64,000 nt of DNA from Planctomycetaceae bacterium UBA2671 (GCA_002359185.1 DEML01000116.1:28510-92509); one strand, 5' to 3'. Counted from the stretch's first letter, positions 55,385-64,000 are shown. The notes: generated from the sequence alone by a model not told the origin. Program-made: numbers and translations.

Positions 55385-56530
55385 TTAACAGACACCATTC
55401 GTGAGAGAATCTCCCTGGCCACCTTTCAGAAACTCATTGATGTTTTGGAGAGTGGTTTCTGCAATGTTGTCCAGAGCTTCGTGGGTCAGAAACGCCTGGT
55501 GCGAGGTAATGACGACATTATTAAAGGTCATCAGTCTTGCCAGAACGTCATCGTTGAGAATCTGGTCGGAGATGTCATTGAAAAAGACTCCTGCTTCTTC
55601 TTCGTAGACATCCAATCCAGCTGACCCGATATGACCGGACTTCAACCCTTCCACAAGGGCAACGGTTTCGATCAGCCCTCCCCGCGAAGTATTGATCAAC
55701 ATAACACCGCGCTTCATCTGGCTGATTGTCTTGCGATTGATCAGGTGGTGCGTTTCTTCAAATAAGGGGAGATGCAACGTGATGATATCCGACCTGGATA
55801 AAAGCTCGTCCTGGCTGACATATTCCGTATTGGATAACTTCTGTACTTCGGGGTTTTCATGAACATCGTAAGCCAGCACATGACAGCCAAAACCAACCAG
55901 GATTTCGGCAACACATTGTCCAATTTTTCCCGTACCAATCACGCCGACTGTCTTGCCATACATGTCAAAGCCCGTCAATCCATCCAATATAAACGAGCCT
56001 GCCCGGTTTCTCATGTAGGCTTGATGCAAATGTCTGTTGAGCATCAGTATCAGTGCGAGGGTGTGTTCAGCTACGGCATGCGGCGAATACGCGGGAACTC
56101 GAACGACTTCGATCTGGTGCCTGCGACAAGCTTCCAGGTCCACGTTATTAAAGCCCGCACAACGTAAGGAAATCAATTTCACACCCTGTTGAGCCAAACG
56201 CTCAATTGCCTGGGCATCGGCTCGGTCGTTGACGAAAATGCAAACCACCTTACACCCAGTTGCAGCGGAAGCCGTTTTCTCATTGAGGGGCGTTTCAATC
56301 GGAATGATGTTGAAACTTCCATCATTCCGATTTGAGAACGATTTCAGGTCATACTTTTTGGCATCAAAAAAAGCAATGTTCAATCGACCTTGAGCATCCT
56401 GACCATTGGCAACCTGCGGCTGATTCAACTCAGCGAGCAATTTCTCATAAACTTCTCTGGCAAGTCCATCTCGAGTCTGGAGTTGGTTGACGATCGTTTG
56501 AAGTCGTTCCTTGTCGTTCATCTCTTCCAC
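55385..56530 (-). CDS. D-lactate dehydrogenase-like 2-hydroxyacid dehydrogenase
   Basis: A 381-residue NAD-dependent D-2-hydroxyacid dehydrogenase, closest in pattern to fermentative D-lactate dehydrogenase (LdhA). It has the substrate-binding region 'LRCAGFNNVDLEAC', the dinucleotide fold 'GKTVGVIGTGKIGQCVAEIL', 'NTSRGGLIET' with the catalytic Arg nearby, 'GLDVYEEE' and the catalytic His in 'VITSHQAFLT'. A 50-residue N-terminal helical extension precedes the family part, longer than usual. Reaction expected: pyruvate + NADH to D-lactate + NAD. It follows the APH-like/kinase gene (145 bases) and precedes the ATPase gene on the same strand; the context fits redox balance when oxygen is short. 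Confidence 0.88.
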   Translation of the reverse strand: MEEMNDKERLQTIVNQLQTRDGLAREVYEKLLAELNQPQVANGQDAQGRLNIAFFDAKKYDLKSFSNRNDGSFNIIPIETPLNEKTASAATGCKVVCIFVNDRADAQAIERLAQQGVKLISLRCAGFNNVDLEACRRHQIEVVRVPAYSPHAVAEHTLALILMLNRHLHQAYMRNRAGSFILDGLTGFDMYGKTVGVIGTGKIGQCVAEILVGFGCHVLAYDVHENPEVQKLSNTEYVSQDELLSRSDIITLHLPLFEETHHLINRKTISQMKRGVMLINTSRGGLIETVALVEGLKSGHIGSAGLDVYEEEAGVFFNDISDQILNDDVLARLMTFNNVVITSHQAFLTHEALDNIAETTLQNINEFLKGGQGDSLTNGVC

Positions 56531-56575
56531 AATATACCTTTGTAAAAATCAAGTGTTGAGTTCAGCTGGAATTAA

Positions 56576-56720
56576 TTATTTTCCAAACGATGGGTCTAAA
56601 ACCCTCGCCTTCAGGCGAAACCTTTTTGTTCTTCCCATTTGGAAAATTCACCAGAGCATGTGGGCGTCAGGACTTCAGTCCGTAGACCACGGTTCGAACC
56701 TATCGGCTTCAGCCGATAGT
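56576..56720. repeat. Dispersed palindrome-rich repeat, copy B
   Basis: Reverse complement of 6055-6174 with one more dyad. Contains CTCGCCTTCAGGCGAAACC, GGACTTCAGTCCG and TATCGGCTTCAGCCGATAG. It lies between two minus-strand genes, and its right-hand part (from 56675) supplies the last 15 or so codons of the APH-like/kinase gene. Confidence 0.8.
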
Positions 56721-58291
56721 AATTCAGTCACGTTCATGTCATTGCCATTAACCCTGGAAAATTCCTCCCAGAATTGATGGACTTCAGTCATCCCCTGCAT
56801 TTTCTCTGTATCAAATTTGTATGTAGAGAAGTTCTCTTCTGAATTGAGAGCATCTTGAGAGGCGATCTGTTGGGTTAGAACGTTTCCATCTGCATCAGAA
56901 ACTGATTTCCCTTGATGGCCTCGCTTCTCCAGCCTCCGACGTAATTCCTCCTCAGAGGCGGTGCAACTAAGAATGGCAAATGGAATCCTGCTGGCTTTCG
57001 CCAGATTCAAAAAGAGCAGGCGATTTTCTTCCTTGAGAAAAGTCGCGTCGACAATGACTGAATAACCTGAGTTTAGAACTTTGTGAGATAACTCCAGTAA
57101 CAGCAAATAAGTTTTGTTGATCTGGTTTTGTGAATACAGGTTCTCAGCAGTTTCACTCTGACCACTCTGAGTTGATTTCCGTTTCCGCTCAACGTCTGAA
57201 CGAATTCGAATCGCACCGCTGAATTCTGCCAGAGACTTTGAAATCAAAGATTTGCCACTGGCGGACAAGCCGTGCATAATCACCAATCTGGGTGAAGATG
57301 GCTTGCTATACAACTCTGCGAGATTCAAGTATTTCTCGCAGAGTTGAGCCGATGTCGAGTGGACATCGTCCTCATGATTTTGCGATAGTCGAATGCGGTT
57401 AACTTTGGCCCGAACCATGGCGCGGTAAGCCATGTAGAATCGCAGAACCTGAAGACCATCGTAATCTCCGGTCTGTTCCAGATAGTTATTCAAGAGACGA
57501 TTTGACAGATCACGGCGTTCGTTCGCTTCAAGATCCATCAGACAAAAAGCCAGATCATTGATCACATCGATCCAGCGAAGATGGGGGTTGAATTCAATTC
57601 CATCGAAGATTTCAACCTGCTGATTCCTCCAGATGATATTGTTCAAATGAAGATCGCCATGACATTCACGAACTATTCCCTCAATCTTCCGCTTCTCAAA
57701 GAAAGATTCCAATGTCTTCAATGAGTCGATAGTCCATTGTCGCAGTTCCCTGACTTTCGAATCCCATTCTGAAAATTTCGAGTTCGGCTCAAACACCTCA
57801 AAATTATTGATGGCCGCCTGAGAGATACTTTCAAAGCTGCCGTAGTCATCCTGGCTTCCAACTCGCCTGGCGTCGCCATGAAAGATGGCGACTTTCTGAC
57901 TGAGAGCATCTATTTGAGTTTCGGTTAGTTCACCTGCGCTGATCAGCTGACTGAATAACGAGGACTGTGAAAACTGGTGCATTTTCACCGCCCACTCAAC
58001 CGTTTCTCCACGACCATCAAACTTGAAGTAATCGACGCATCTGGTGATCGGGACGACTTTAATGTAAAGATCCTGAGTCAAGCGGCGATTGAGAACTATT
58101 TCCTGTTCGCAGAAGTATTTTCTTTTTTCCAACGTTGAGAAATCGAGAAATCCCAAATCCACGGGTCGCTTGATTTTATAAGCGTATTTTCCCGTCAGAA
58201 TGACCCAGGCAGAATGAGTTTCGATCAATTGCAGATCTTCAACCGGATGATCAAATGCATCAGAGTTAAGGAGAGCGTTGATGTTGAGCAT
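56675..58291 (-). CDS. APH-like kinase domain fused to P-loop kinase
   Basis: A 538-residue cytoplasmic fusion of two domains known from COG2187 and COG0645. Residues about 20-330 are phosphotransferase-like: 'VILTGKYAYKIKRPVDLGF' (ATP Lys), 'ECHGDLHLNNIIW' (catalytic HGDLHxxN) and 'IFDGIEFN' (metal Asp). Residues about 340-510 are a P-loop domain: 'MHGLSASGKSLISKSLA' and 'IRSDVERKR', resembling gluconate- or zeta-toxin-type kinases. The substrate is not known; resistance to aminoglycosides should not be inferred. The last 15 residues or so are encoded by a dispersed repeat, so the original C terminus may have been replaced. It lies first in a minus-strand group with the lactate dehydrogenase and ATPase genes. 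Confidence 0.88.
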   Translation of the reverse strand: MLNINALLNSDAFDHPVEDLQLIETHSAWVILTGKYAYKIKRPVDLGFLDFSTLEKRKYFCEQEIVLNRRLTQDLYIKVVPITRCVDYFKFDGRGETVEWAVKMHQFSQSSLFSQLISAGELTETQIDALSQKVAIFHGDARRVGSQDDYGSFESISQAAINNFEVFEPNSKFSEWDSKVRELRQWTIDSLKTLESFFEKRKIEGIVRECHGDLHLNNIIWRNQQVEIFDGIEFNPHLRWIDVINDLAFCLMDLEANERRDLSNRLLNNYLEQTGDYDGLQVLRFYMAYRAMVRAKVNRIRLSQNHEDDVHSTSAQLCEKYLNLAELYSKPSSPRLVIMHGLSASGKSLISKSLAEFSGAIRIRSDVERKRKSTQSGQSETAENLYSQNQINKTYLLLLELSHKVLNSGYSVIVDATFLKEENRLLFLNLAKASRIPFAILSCTASEEELRRRLEKRGHQGKSVSDADGNVLTQQIASQDALNSEENFSTYKFDTEKMQGMTEVHQFWEEFSRVNGNDMNVTELLSAEADRFEPWSTD

Positions 58292-58464
58292 AGCACATCC
58301 TTATCTATGGGGCTTACAATCCTGGTGGCCGTCTGTCTGTAATATTATAAACCGCTGTTATTCTCTTCATAAACAGCAAAACAATCGAAGAGACTTGAGT
58401 TCAGTGGCAGTTCATTTTCTGCAGGGGGCAGATTCCGTTTTAAATCGCGATGGAATGCTAAATG

Positions 58465-58644
58465 TTACTCACCAGGTTTCCGATGTTTCTCTGAAGTTGC
58501 TTTCCTGGAATCATCTCTGAGCATGCGGATTGCGGGGGTTTCCAAATCATCGAGTTGGCCATTATTGACCGACCAGATAAATGCAATCACGGCTGCTGTT
58601 CCCAGGAGCAGAGCGATGGGTAACGCGACGTAAATTACACTCAT
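58465..58644 (-). CDS. ccoS: cbb3 oxidase maturation protein CcoS
   Basis: A 59-residue membrane protein reading MSVIYVALPIALLLGTAAV, then 'IAFIWSVNNGQLDDLETPA'. One helix and the motif 'F.W....GQ.DDLE.PA' are the CcoS (FixS) signature. CcoS is needed for haem/copper insertion into cbb3 oxidase. The start overlaps the stop of ccoI by ATGA, so it is translationally coupled. It is the last gene of the ccoG-H-tauE-I-S set. Confidence 0.92.
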   Translation of the reverse strand: MSVIYVALPIALLLGTAAVIAFIWSVNNGQLDDLETPAIRMLRDDSRKATSEKHRKPGE

Positions 58645-61109
58645 GGCTGGTCGACTCGAAAAGCGGGATTGAGAAATGCAATGGTCAGGACAGATAAAGA
58701 GCTCAAAGGCATCAGTATGGCGGCAATGATGGGATTGATCATCCCTGACATCGCCAGTCCAGCCGCGATGATGTTGTACGAGAGGGAAACGGCAAAGTTT
58801 AAACGAATCGTCCTCACTGTTTTTTTTGCTCCCTGCATCAATGCGGTAATCCCCAGCAACCCAGGACGGTTAATATAAACATCAGCTGCCTGCAGGCTGA
58901 CTGCGGCTCCGCCATGGACTGCTATTCCCACAGAAGCCGCCGCCAGAGATGCACTGTCATTCACGCCATCGCCCACCATGATCGTCGTTTCCTGCTTTGA
59001 TGATTCCTTGACGATCTCCAGTTTTTGCTCGGGAGAGATCTGGCTGAATGTCATCTCTTCAGGAATTCCCAATTGCTTGCCGACTTTATTGACAACCTCG
59101 ACATGATCGCCTGAAAGAATCCCAACTTTCCAGCCGGCTGATTTGAGTTGCTCAATGGCGATAGAAGCATCGGGACGAATCTGATCGCTGATCGCACAAA
59201 TCGCCTGAACGGTTCCATCCACAGCAATGACGATCCCCGTCAATCCCGATTGATGGTATCGGTTTAATTGTTTCTTAAAGGGTTCGGAAATCGAGAGTGT
59301 CATTTTCTCGATCAGTTTTTCAGATCCAACAGCAATCGTCGCACCATTGATCCGTCCACAAACTCCGTAGCCGGGCAGGGTGTTCACTTCTTCAACGTGA
59401 TCTGTCTCTGAGAGTTCCCCTGTTGAGACAAGGTCGCGTAAAAGTGCATTCGCGATGGGATGAACGACCTGCTTTTCGATGGCGAGAATCGCTGGGATTA
59501 ACTCTGTTTCTCCCTGATACTCAACGACTGAGATCTTTCCTTCTGTAATCGTGCCTGTCTTATCGAGCCAGACGGTTCCCGGCTGTTGCAGGTGTTCGAA
59601 GACATCTCCGGATTTGACAAGAATCTGCTGACGGGCAGCGCGGGCTTGAGCAATTGCGATGGTAAAAGGAGTCGCCAGACCAAGTGCACACGGGCAGGCT
59701 ACGATGAGTAATGTCATCGCATGATTGATCGCCAGTTCCAGACTGAAAGTAGCCCAGCCAGCAAATGTGAGCCCAGCCAGCAGAAGGACGATAACTACAA
59801 AATACCCACCAATCGCATTAGCGAATTGAACAATGGGTGTTTTCGATTGAATTCCTGCTTCGACCAGACTGGCGATCTCTGAGAGTCTGGAATGAGCCAC
59901 CAGGCATTTCGCCTGAATAACCAATGGACTCAATAGATTCGTTGTCCCGGCTGAAACGTGATCGCCAACAGTCACAGGAACACCGATTGATTCCCCAGTC
60001 AGGATCGAGCAATCGATAGAAGAATTTCCTGATGAAACGACACCATCCACAGGAATCAAATCGCCTGCTCGGACTTCGAGGACGTCGCCAATTTCAATGG
60101 CATCCAGAGGGATTGATTCGGTGACCTGTTGCCCTTCGTGATCATGTTTGATGCGACGTGCGTATTGAGGAGTCAGTGCCTTAAGCAGCGAAATTTGATG
60201 GACGGCTTTTCGCTGCTGCCAGAATTGTAGATATCGACCAACCAGCAAGAGAAAGACCAGAACGGAAATCGAATCAAAATAGATTTCTCCACGACCAAGA
60301 ACAGTATTTGCCAGCCCAAGGCCATAACCGGCCAGCAAACCGACTGCGACTGGGACATCCATATGTGATGTCCGGGTTTTCAGAGCACTCCAGGCCGTTC
60401 GAAAAAACAGAGAGCCTGGTCCACACAGAGAAACTGTGGCAACGATTAAACTCGTCCAGCGGAATAAATGAAGATACTCTGCTGCCATTCCCGAAAACAC
60501 GCCACTGTATAACGCAAATGCAATCATCATCGCATTGCCAGCGCAGGCACCAGCGACCGCCAGATTGATCAGCCGTTTCCGATTTTCCGCCCTGCCAATT
60601 TCTGCGAAGCGATCATCATCCGCGGGATGCGGTGGATAACCGAGCCGATGCAATGTTTGTGCAATCATTGAAAGCGAAACGAGATCAGAATTCCACTCGA
60701 TGGTGACCGTCGAACTGGTCAAATTGACGCGTGACGAAATCACCCCTTCCAGATACTGCGAAAGTTTTTCAATCGCAAAAACACAGCTCGAACAGTAAAT
60801 CCCCTCAAGCAGCAGGCGAATTTGTCGCCGCTCTGGTGAAAGGGAGCGAACATAACGCGTCTTGAACGCGTCGTGGTCCATCGAGGTATAATCGAGATCC
60901 CGATTGGAATGTTGCTGCCGTTCCTGCAATGTTTTTCTGAGTTCATCGTCATCCTGCAGAATCAGATAAGCCGTTTCACAACCGTGACAGCAGAACATCC
61001 GGACATTCTCGGGATGACGCATCGACGCAGGAACGGGCAAGCCACAATGCGCGCAACTGCACTGTTGGTTTCTCTGCTCAAGATCAGTGCTTATTGATTC
61101 TGACAACAT
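58641..61109 (-). CDS. ccoI: Copper-translocating P-type ATPase CcoI
   Basis: An 822-residue copper ATPase for cbb3 oxidase assembly. The N terminus has a Cys-rich zinc-type site ('CSCAHCGLPV', 'CCHGCETAY') typical of CcoI/FixI, then an HMA-like domain with 'GIYCSSCVFAIEKL', eight membrane helices with the CPC metal site 'ACPCALGLATP', 'DKTGTITEG', 'HPIANALL' and 'GDGVNDSASLAAA'. It supplies copper to the oxidase active site. It overlaps the upstream TauE-like gene by 19 bases and the downstream ccoS by 4 bases. All catalytic motifs are kept. Confidence 0.95.
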   Translation of the reverse strand: MLSESISTDLEQRNQQCSCAHCGLPVPASMRHPENVRMFCCHGCETAYLILQDDDELRKTLQERQQHSNRDLDYTSMDHDAFKTRYVRSLSPERRQIRLLLEGIYCSSCVFAIEKLSQYLEGVISSRVNLTSSTVTIEWNSDLVSLSMIAQTLHRLGYPPHPADDDRFAEIGRAENRKRLINLAVAGACAGNAMMIAFALYSGVFSGMAAEYLHLFRWTSLIVATVSLCGPGSLFFRTAWSALKTRTSHMDVPVAVGLLAGYGLGLANTVLGRGEIYFDSISVLVFLLLVGRYLQFWQQRKAVHQISLLKALTPQYARRIKHDHEGQQVTESIPLDAIEIGDVLEVRAGDLIPVDGVVSSGNSSIDCSILTGESIGVPVTVGDHVSAGTTNLLSPLVIQAKCLVAHSRLSEIASLVEAGIQSKTPIVQFANAIGGYFVVIVLLLAGLTFAGWATFSLELAINHAMTLLIVACPCALGLATPFTIAIAQARAARQQILVKSGDVFEHLQQPGTVWLDKTGTITEGKISVVEYQGETELIPAILAIEKQVVHPIANALLRDLVSTGELSETDHVEEVNTLPGYGVCGRINGATIAVGSEKLIEKMTLSISEPFKKQLNRYHQSGLTGIVIAVDGTVQAICAISDQIRPDASIAIEQLKSAGWKVGILSGDHVEVVNKVGKQLGIPEEMTFSQISPEQKLEIVKESSKQETTIMVGDGVNDSASLAAASVGIAVHGGAAVSLQAADVYINRPGLLGITALMQGAKKTVRTIRLNFAVSLSYNIIAAGLAMSGMINPIIAAILMPLSSLSVLTIAFLNPAFRVDQP

Positions 61110-61927
61110 GGTGGCAGTAGCTTTTCAGTGGGGAGTTCTTCATGAACTGAATTCTGATGACAGCAGGGAAGCGGCTGAGTCTGGATTTCGTCCAAGGCCT
61201 GTAAAGCATTTGTGGAATGAGCTTTCGATTGATCCAGCGGGCTCAGGTCTGCAAAAGAACGGACGGAAACTGTAAAGAGTCCGCCGAGAATGAGAATTGT
61301 TGCTGTGCAGTAAGGTACGAATGCTTTTGCAGAATCTGTCAGCTTGCTCATGCTCAGACTAAGAATTGACAACGCAGGAATTGTTCCCATCCAGAAGGCC
61401 AGCATCACTATTGCCCCCGAAAGTGGGTGCGACGTTCCCATTGCCAGAATGACAAACGCATACAGCCAGCCGCACGGCAGGAATCCGGTGATTCCTCCTA
61501 TTGCCACGGCTCGAAACCCTGCAGAGAGAACTTGTGTCCGCTGATAAAATTTGCGAATAGTCGTTGTCACAAAAGCAGGTAAAGCAAAATGGACGGAGCC
61601 TCGACTTCGCAAATTCAGGATGGCAATGATTCCAAATAATATCATGGCCAGACCTGTCAGCCAGGCAGCAGTCTGTTGCCAGCCGAGAAGACGACCGCCC
61701 ACATCAAGCCAACTCCCGGTCCAGCCTGCAATCACGCCAATTAAGGCATAAGTCATTCCACGCCCCGCATGATAGCCTGTCAAATTTCTGAAACGGTACC
61801 GCGCAGACGCTTCATTCGATCCGCCAGCCAGGATGACGAAAGGTCCACACATACCGACGCAATGCGCACTCCCGACCAGGCTGGCCGTCAGTACTGCAAT
61901 CGCGATTGAGATCAGATTCGATTCCAT
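61091..61927 (-). CDS. TauE/SafE-like (COG2836) membrane protein of the cco set
   Basis: A 278-residue inner-membrane protein of COG2836, regularly found with cbb3 assembly genes and thought to move copper or act in cytochrome maturation. 'GSAHCVGMCGPF' near residue 20, 'GFLPCGWLYAF' and about seven helices are the family signature. The C-terminal tail is cytoplasmic or periplasmic and carries two Cys-Cys pairs, 'PCCHQN' and 'PPCCQNQ', which could bind metal. It overlaps the start of ccoI by 19 bases and lies 3 bases after the CcoH gene. Confidence 0.88.
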   Translation of the reverse strand: MESNLISIAIAVLTASLVGSAHCVGMCGPFVILAGGSNEASARYRFRNLTGYHAGRGMTYALIGVIAGWTGSWLDVGGRLLGWQQTAAWLTGLAMILFGIIAILNLRSRGSVHFALPAFVTTTIRKFYQRTQVLSAGFRAVAIGGITGFLPCGWLYAFVILAMGTSHPLSGAIVMLAFWMGTIPALSILSLSMSKLTDSAKAFVPYCTATILILGGLFTVSVRSFADLSPLDQSKAHSTNALQALDEIQTQPLPCCHQNSVHEELPTEKLLPPCCQNQ

Positions 61928-61930
61928 GGG

Positions 61931-62458
61931 TCACCTGGTCGCAATATCCAATGTGAATGATTCGACATAGGAGTCGGATTCCCGATTGGCCTGAAGTTCA
62001 AATTGCCACAAACCAGCTTTCATTATTTCGGCTTGAGCCTGATACGTCCCCGGAGCAATTTCCTCCAGAGGAATTGAAATCAGTTGAGCCGCGTTCGCAT
62101 GTCGATAGGCCTTCAAACTGACATGATCAGCTGAGACCGGGGCCGATGTTGAATCATTCAGCCAGACAGTTACTGTTCGATTCCCGTAAACATCAATCGG
62201 TTCACTCACGTCAATCGATTTCTTCCACCCGAGCAGTTCACTCGTTTGTTGTTCGTTCCGAGTCTCATCCCAGTTCAAAGCTTTCTGATGATAGTCGGGA
62301 ATCACAGCCATCGAAGTGGACGTTGTTGCCAGAAAAAAGGCGATCATGCAGCAGAAAATCTGCAAACTCAATAGCCCGACAATCATTCCACTCCAGATCC
62401 AGCGACTCTTTCGTTCGGCTTGTTCGGCGGATTCGTCTATGGTCCCAGTAATTTGCAT
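61931..62458 (-). CDS. ccoH: FixH/CcoH-family protein
   Basis: A 175-residue protein with one membrane helix (about residues 19-44) and a periplasmic beta domain, fitting CcoH/FixH, which stabilises the cbb3 oxidase during assembly. Seen: 'AVIPDYHQKALNWDETRNEQ' (the usual YY..AL.. helix region) and the beta-rich end 'APGTYQAQAEIMKAGLWQFELQANR', as in FixH. It overlaps the end of ccoG by 22 bases and leads into the TauE-like gene. The family call depends on these blocks and on the gene order. Confidence 0.82.
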   Translation of the reverse strand: MQITGTIDESAEQAERKSRWIWSGMIVGLLSLQIFCCMIAFFLATTSTSMAVIPDYHQKALNWDETRNEQQTSELLGWKKSIDVSEPIDVYGNRTVTVWLNDSTSAPVSADHVSLKAYRHANAAQLISIPLEEIAPGTYQAQAEIMKAGLWQFELQANRESDSYVESFTLDIATR

Positions 62459-63819
62459 TGCACAACTCTCCTGTCACCTGATTGACTCACGATTTCAAGA
62501 TCTGCAGTCACCTGGCCGTAGGTAAATATATTTTTGGGGATTGTGACCAGAACGCCTACGGTTTCTGTCGCTCCGCTTTCCAGCACAACTGGTTGAGTTC
62601 GATCGATTTGCACTACTTGAGGTGACAGTACATTGATTTTGAACTGATCCTTTTTATCCAGTCTGTTCACCAGTTTAATTCGCAGAGAGTTTTCGACTTC
62701 GCCAGACTCCGTCATAATGAACGGGCTTCCCAGGTTCCGCATTAACGTCACATCGAACGACTTTCTCGTCACGATGTTGTAAGTCAATAAGCTGACCAAA
62801 ATGAGGATTAAAGTCGGATAGATGACGACACGAGGTCTCAAAAACCGCTGCGACTCTCCATCCATCGCATTCTGACTGGAGTAACGAATCAAGCCTTTGG
62901 GGCGTTTCACTTTTTCCATCACTGCATCGCAGGCATCCATACATTGCGTGCAGTGAATGCACTCCATCTGTAAACCGTCTCGAATATCGATTCCCGTTGG
63001 ACAGGTCCGGACACACAAACCGCAATCCACACAGTCTCCCAGATGTTGATTCACGATGGGAAGTGATTTTTTGACCTTACCGCGAGGTTCACCACGAGTC
63101 CGGTCATAAGCCACAATCAATGAACTGCGATCCAAAAGTACGGATTGGAATCGTCCATAGGGGCAGGCAATCACACAAAGTTGTTCGCGGAAGAAGGAAA
63201 AATCGAACATCATCATGACGGTTGTGACCAACATGACCAGAAATGGCCCCGGGTGTTCAATTGGGGAAAGACGTATCCATTGGGACAACTTTTCAACGCC
63301 CACAAAATAAGCCAGAAAGGTATGTGCCAGTAACATCGAAAGGACAAGATAGATTGCATAAAGAGCAATATACCGCCAGCCACTGATGTTCTTGCCGGGA
63401 ACTCCACCTCGGCCTTTGGTCAGCATTAAGAGTCTCTCGATCGGACGATAGACAAATTCGAGGTAAACCGTTTGTGGACAGGCCCAGCCACACCACACCC
63501 GACCTAAAATCGCAGTCAGTAGAAATATGGTGAGAAACAGACTCACCATAAACAAGGCCAGTAACAGAGTATCTGTTGGTAAGAATGTCAGACCAAATAA
63601 CGTGAATTCACGGCCGGTAATGTTAAGTAGAATTGCTGGACGACCATTGATTCTGATGTGGGGTAGAGCGACAAACAGAGCAATCAGTAAATAGCCAACA
63701 ATTCGTCGCGCATGCCAGAATCGCCCCAGCGAAACTCGCGGATACAACCACCTGCGAGTCCCGTCCTTGTCCAATGTCGAGAGGACATGCTCATCAGCAT
63801 CCAGGAGCGCATCATTCAT
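62437..63819 (-). CDS. ccoG: cbb3 oxidase accessory ferredoxin protein CcoG
   Basis: A 460-residue membrane protein with several helices (about 25-50, 75-105, 140-165, 175-200, 340-355) and two ferredoxin-type sites 'CVDCGLCVRTCPTGIDI' and 'CIHCTQCMDAC', plus 'WCGWACPQTVYLEFVYRPIE' and 'CVIACPYGRFQS', all typical of CcoG/FixG/RdxA. It reduces copper for insertion into cbb3 oxidase. The ATG at 63819 is preferred, because AGAGGAGC stands 8 bases before it; an ORF start at 63870 is longer. It is the first gene of the cco maturation set. The structural genes ccoNOP are not in the window and may lie to the right. Confidence 0.95.
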   Translation of the reverse strand: MNDALLDADEHVLSTLDKDGTRRWLYPRVSLGRFWHARRIVGYLLIALFVALPHIRINGRPAILLNITGREFTLFGLTFLPTDTLLLALFMVSLFLTIFLLTAILGRVWCGWACPQTVYLEFVYRPIERLLMLTKGRGGVPGKNISGWRYIALYAIYLVLSMLLAHTFLAYFVGVEKLSQWIRLSPIEHPGPFLVMLVTTVMMMFDFSFFREQLCVIACPYGRFQSVLLDRSSLIVAYDRTRGEPRGKVKKSLPIVNQHLGDCVDCGLCVRTCPTGIDIRDGLQMECIHCTQCMDACDAVMEKVKRPKGLIRYSSQNAMDGESQRFLRPRVVIYPTLILILVSLLTYNIVTRKSFDVTLMRNLGSPFIMTESGEVENSLRIKLVNRLDKKDQFKINVLSPQVVQIDRTQPVVLESGATETVGVLVTIPKNIFTYGQVTADLEIVSQSGDRRVVQCKLLGP

Positions 63820-63980
63820 CGTTTCGCTCCTCTGAAGATGCCATGACAAGGCCCTCCGTCGAAATTCCAATCAATGATTATCATAGCAAACATGAGCATT
63901 AGTTTTTCAACATGAACCCCGTTCCAAATTGAAACCGGATTTTCAATAAAATATTGAATAATGATATCCTGGGTGGCGGG

Positions 63981-64000
63981 GGCGCTCCGCTTTAGCGGAA
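63981..64000. other. Short dyad at the window edge
   Basis: TCCGCTTTAGCGGA (two 6-base arms around TT) lies at the right edge, upstream of ccoG. It resembles the dyads of the palindrome-rich repeat family in style but not in sequence; the window ends inside the region. Confidence 0.3.

Noticed and set aside
56675..58291. Aminoglycoside resistance gene
   Set aside because: The APH-like fold is a broad kinase superfamily; fused to a P-loop kinase it belongs to a housekeeping-type family of unknown substrate.
63820..64000. FNR-type site before ccoG
   Set aside because: The ATCAATGATTATCA-like sequence does not fit the consensus; the region is also cut by the window edge.

Overview
The window most likely comes from a member of the Planctomycetota, at a rough estimate 45-50% GC. 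Pointers are several protein types typical of that phylum: a very long secreted DUF4838/CBM9/TPR protein, a secreted protein with an 'LEERLVLSS' N-terminal motif resembling the LEPR-XLL signal, a shortened SecA paralogue next to an M50-protease/HlyD fusion, and many multihaem c-type cytochromes. No rRNA, tRNA, CRISPR array or intact insertion sequence was found. All names come from motif reading, not from a database search.

Layout. (1) 1-3171, minus strand: a chemotaxis-like signalling operon cheX-cheY-STAS-cheA; cheA runs off the left edge. (2) 3172-6321: a scarred region with an ISAs1-type transposase remnant, a degenerate HD-GYP protein and an inverted partial copy of the cheX promoter and gene. 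(3) 6322-9704, plus: a membrane PAS-GGDEF-EAL protein translationally coupled to an HDOD protein. (4) 9893-18689: a DUF454 membrane protein, an integrase remnant with a short repeat, the DUF4838 protein, a TVP38-type membrane protein coupled to a mercuric-reductase-like flavoprotein, and a Ser/Thr kinase.

(5) 19080-53180 is the most unusual part. Minus strand: three tandem pentahaem cytochromes, a 639-residue SecA-like ATPase, an M50-HlyD membrane protein, a small secreted protein and a 1078-residue secreted protein with a metzincin-like zinc site and two GlcG/HbpS-like domains. Plus strand: an outer-membrane barrel candidate, a TolC-family protein, a b-type membrane cytochrome, a decahaem cytochrome, a NuoE-NuoF fusion and an 866-residue protein in which two cyclic-nucleotide-binding domains sit between NuoG-like and DmsB-like Fe-S domains. 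Then a decahaem cytochrome fused to LVIVD repeats (minus), a GAF-GAF-HlyD fusion (minus) and a plain HlyD protein (plus). Read together, this suggests an electron path from NADH through Fe-S proteins and a membrane cytochrome b to periplasmic or surface multihaem cytochromes, beside a possible dedicated export machine. Both readings are inference.

(6) 53342-63819, minus strand: a P1B-type ATPase with a TPCP motif, a D-lactate dehydrogenase-like enzyme, an APH-like/P-loop kinase fusion, and the cbb3 oxidase maturation genes ccoG-ccoH-tauE-ccoI-ccoS with overlapping ends. CcoS is only 59 residues. These genes suggest a low-oxygen respiration and survival block; the oxidase structural genes are not in the window.

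Two short dispersed repeat families occur as two copies each (6055-6174 with 56576-56720; 10671-10772 with 53210-53309).
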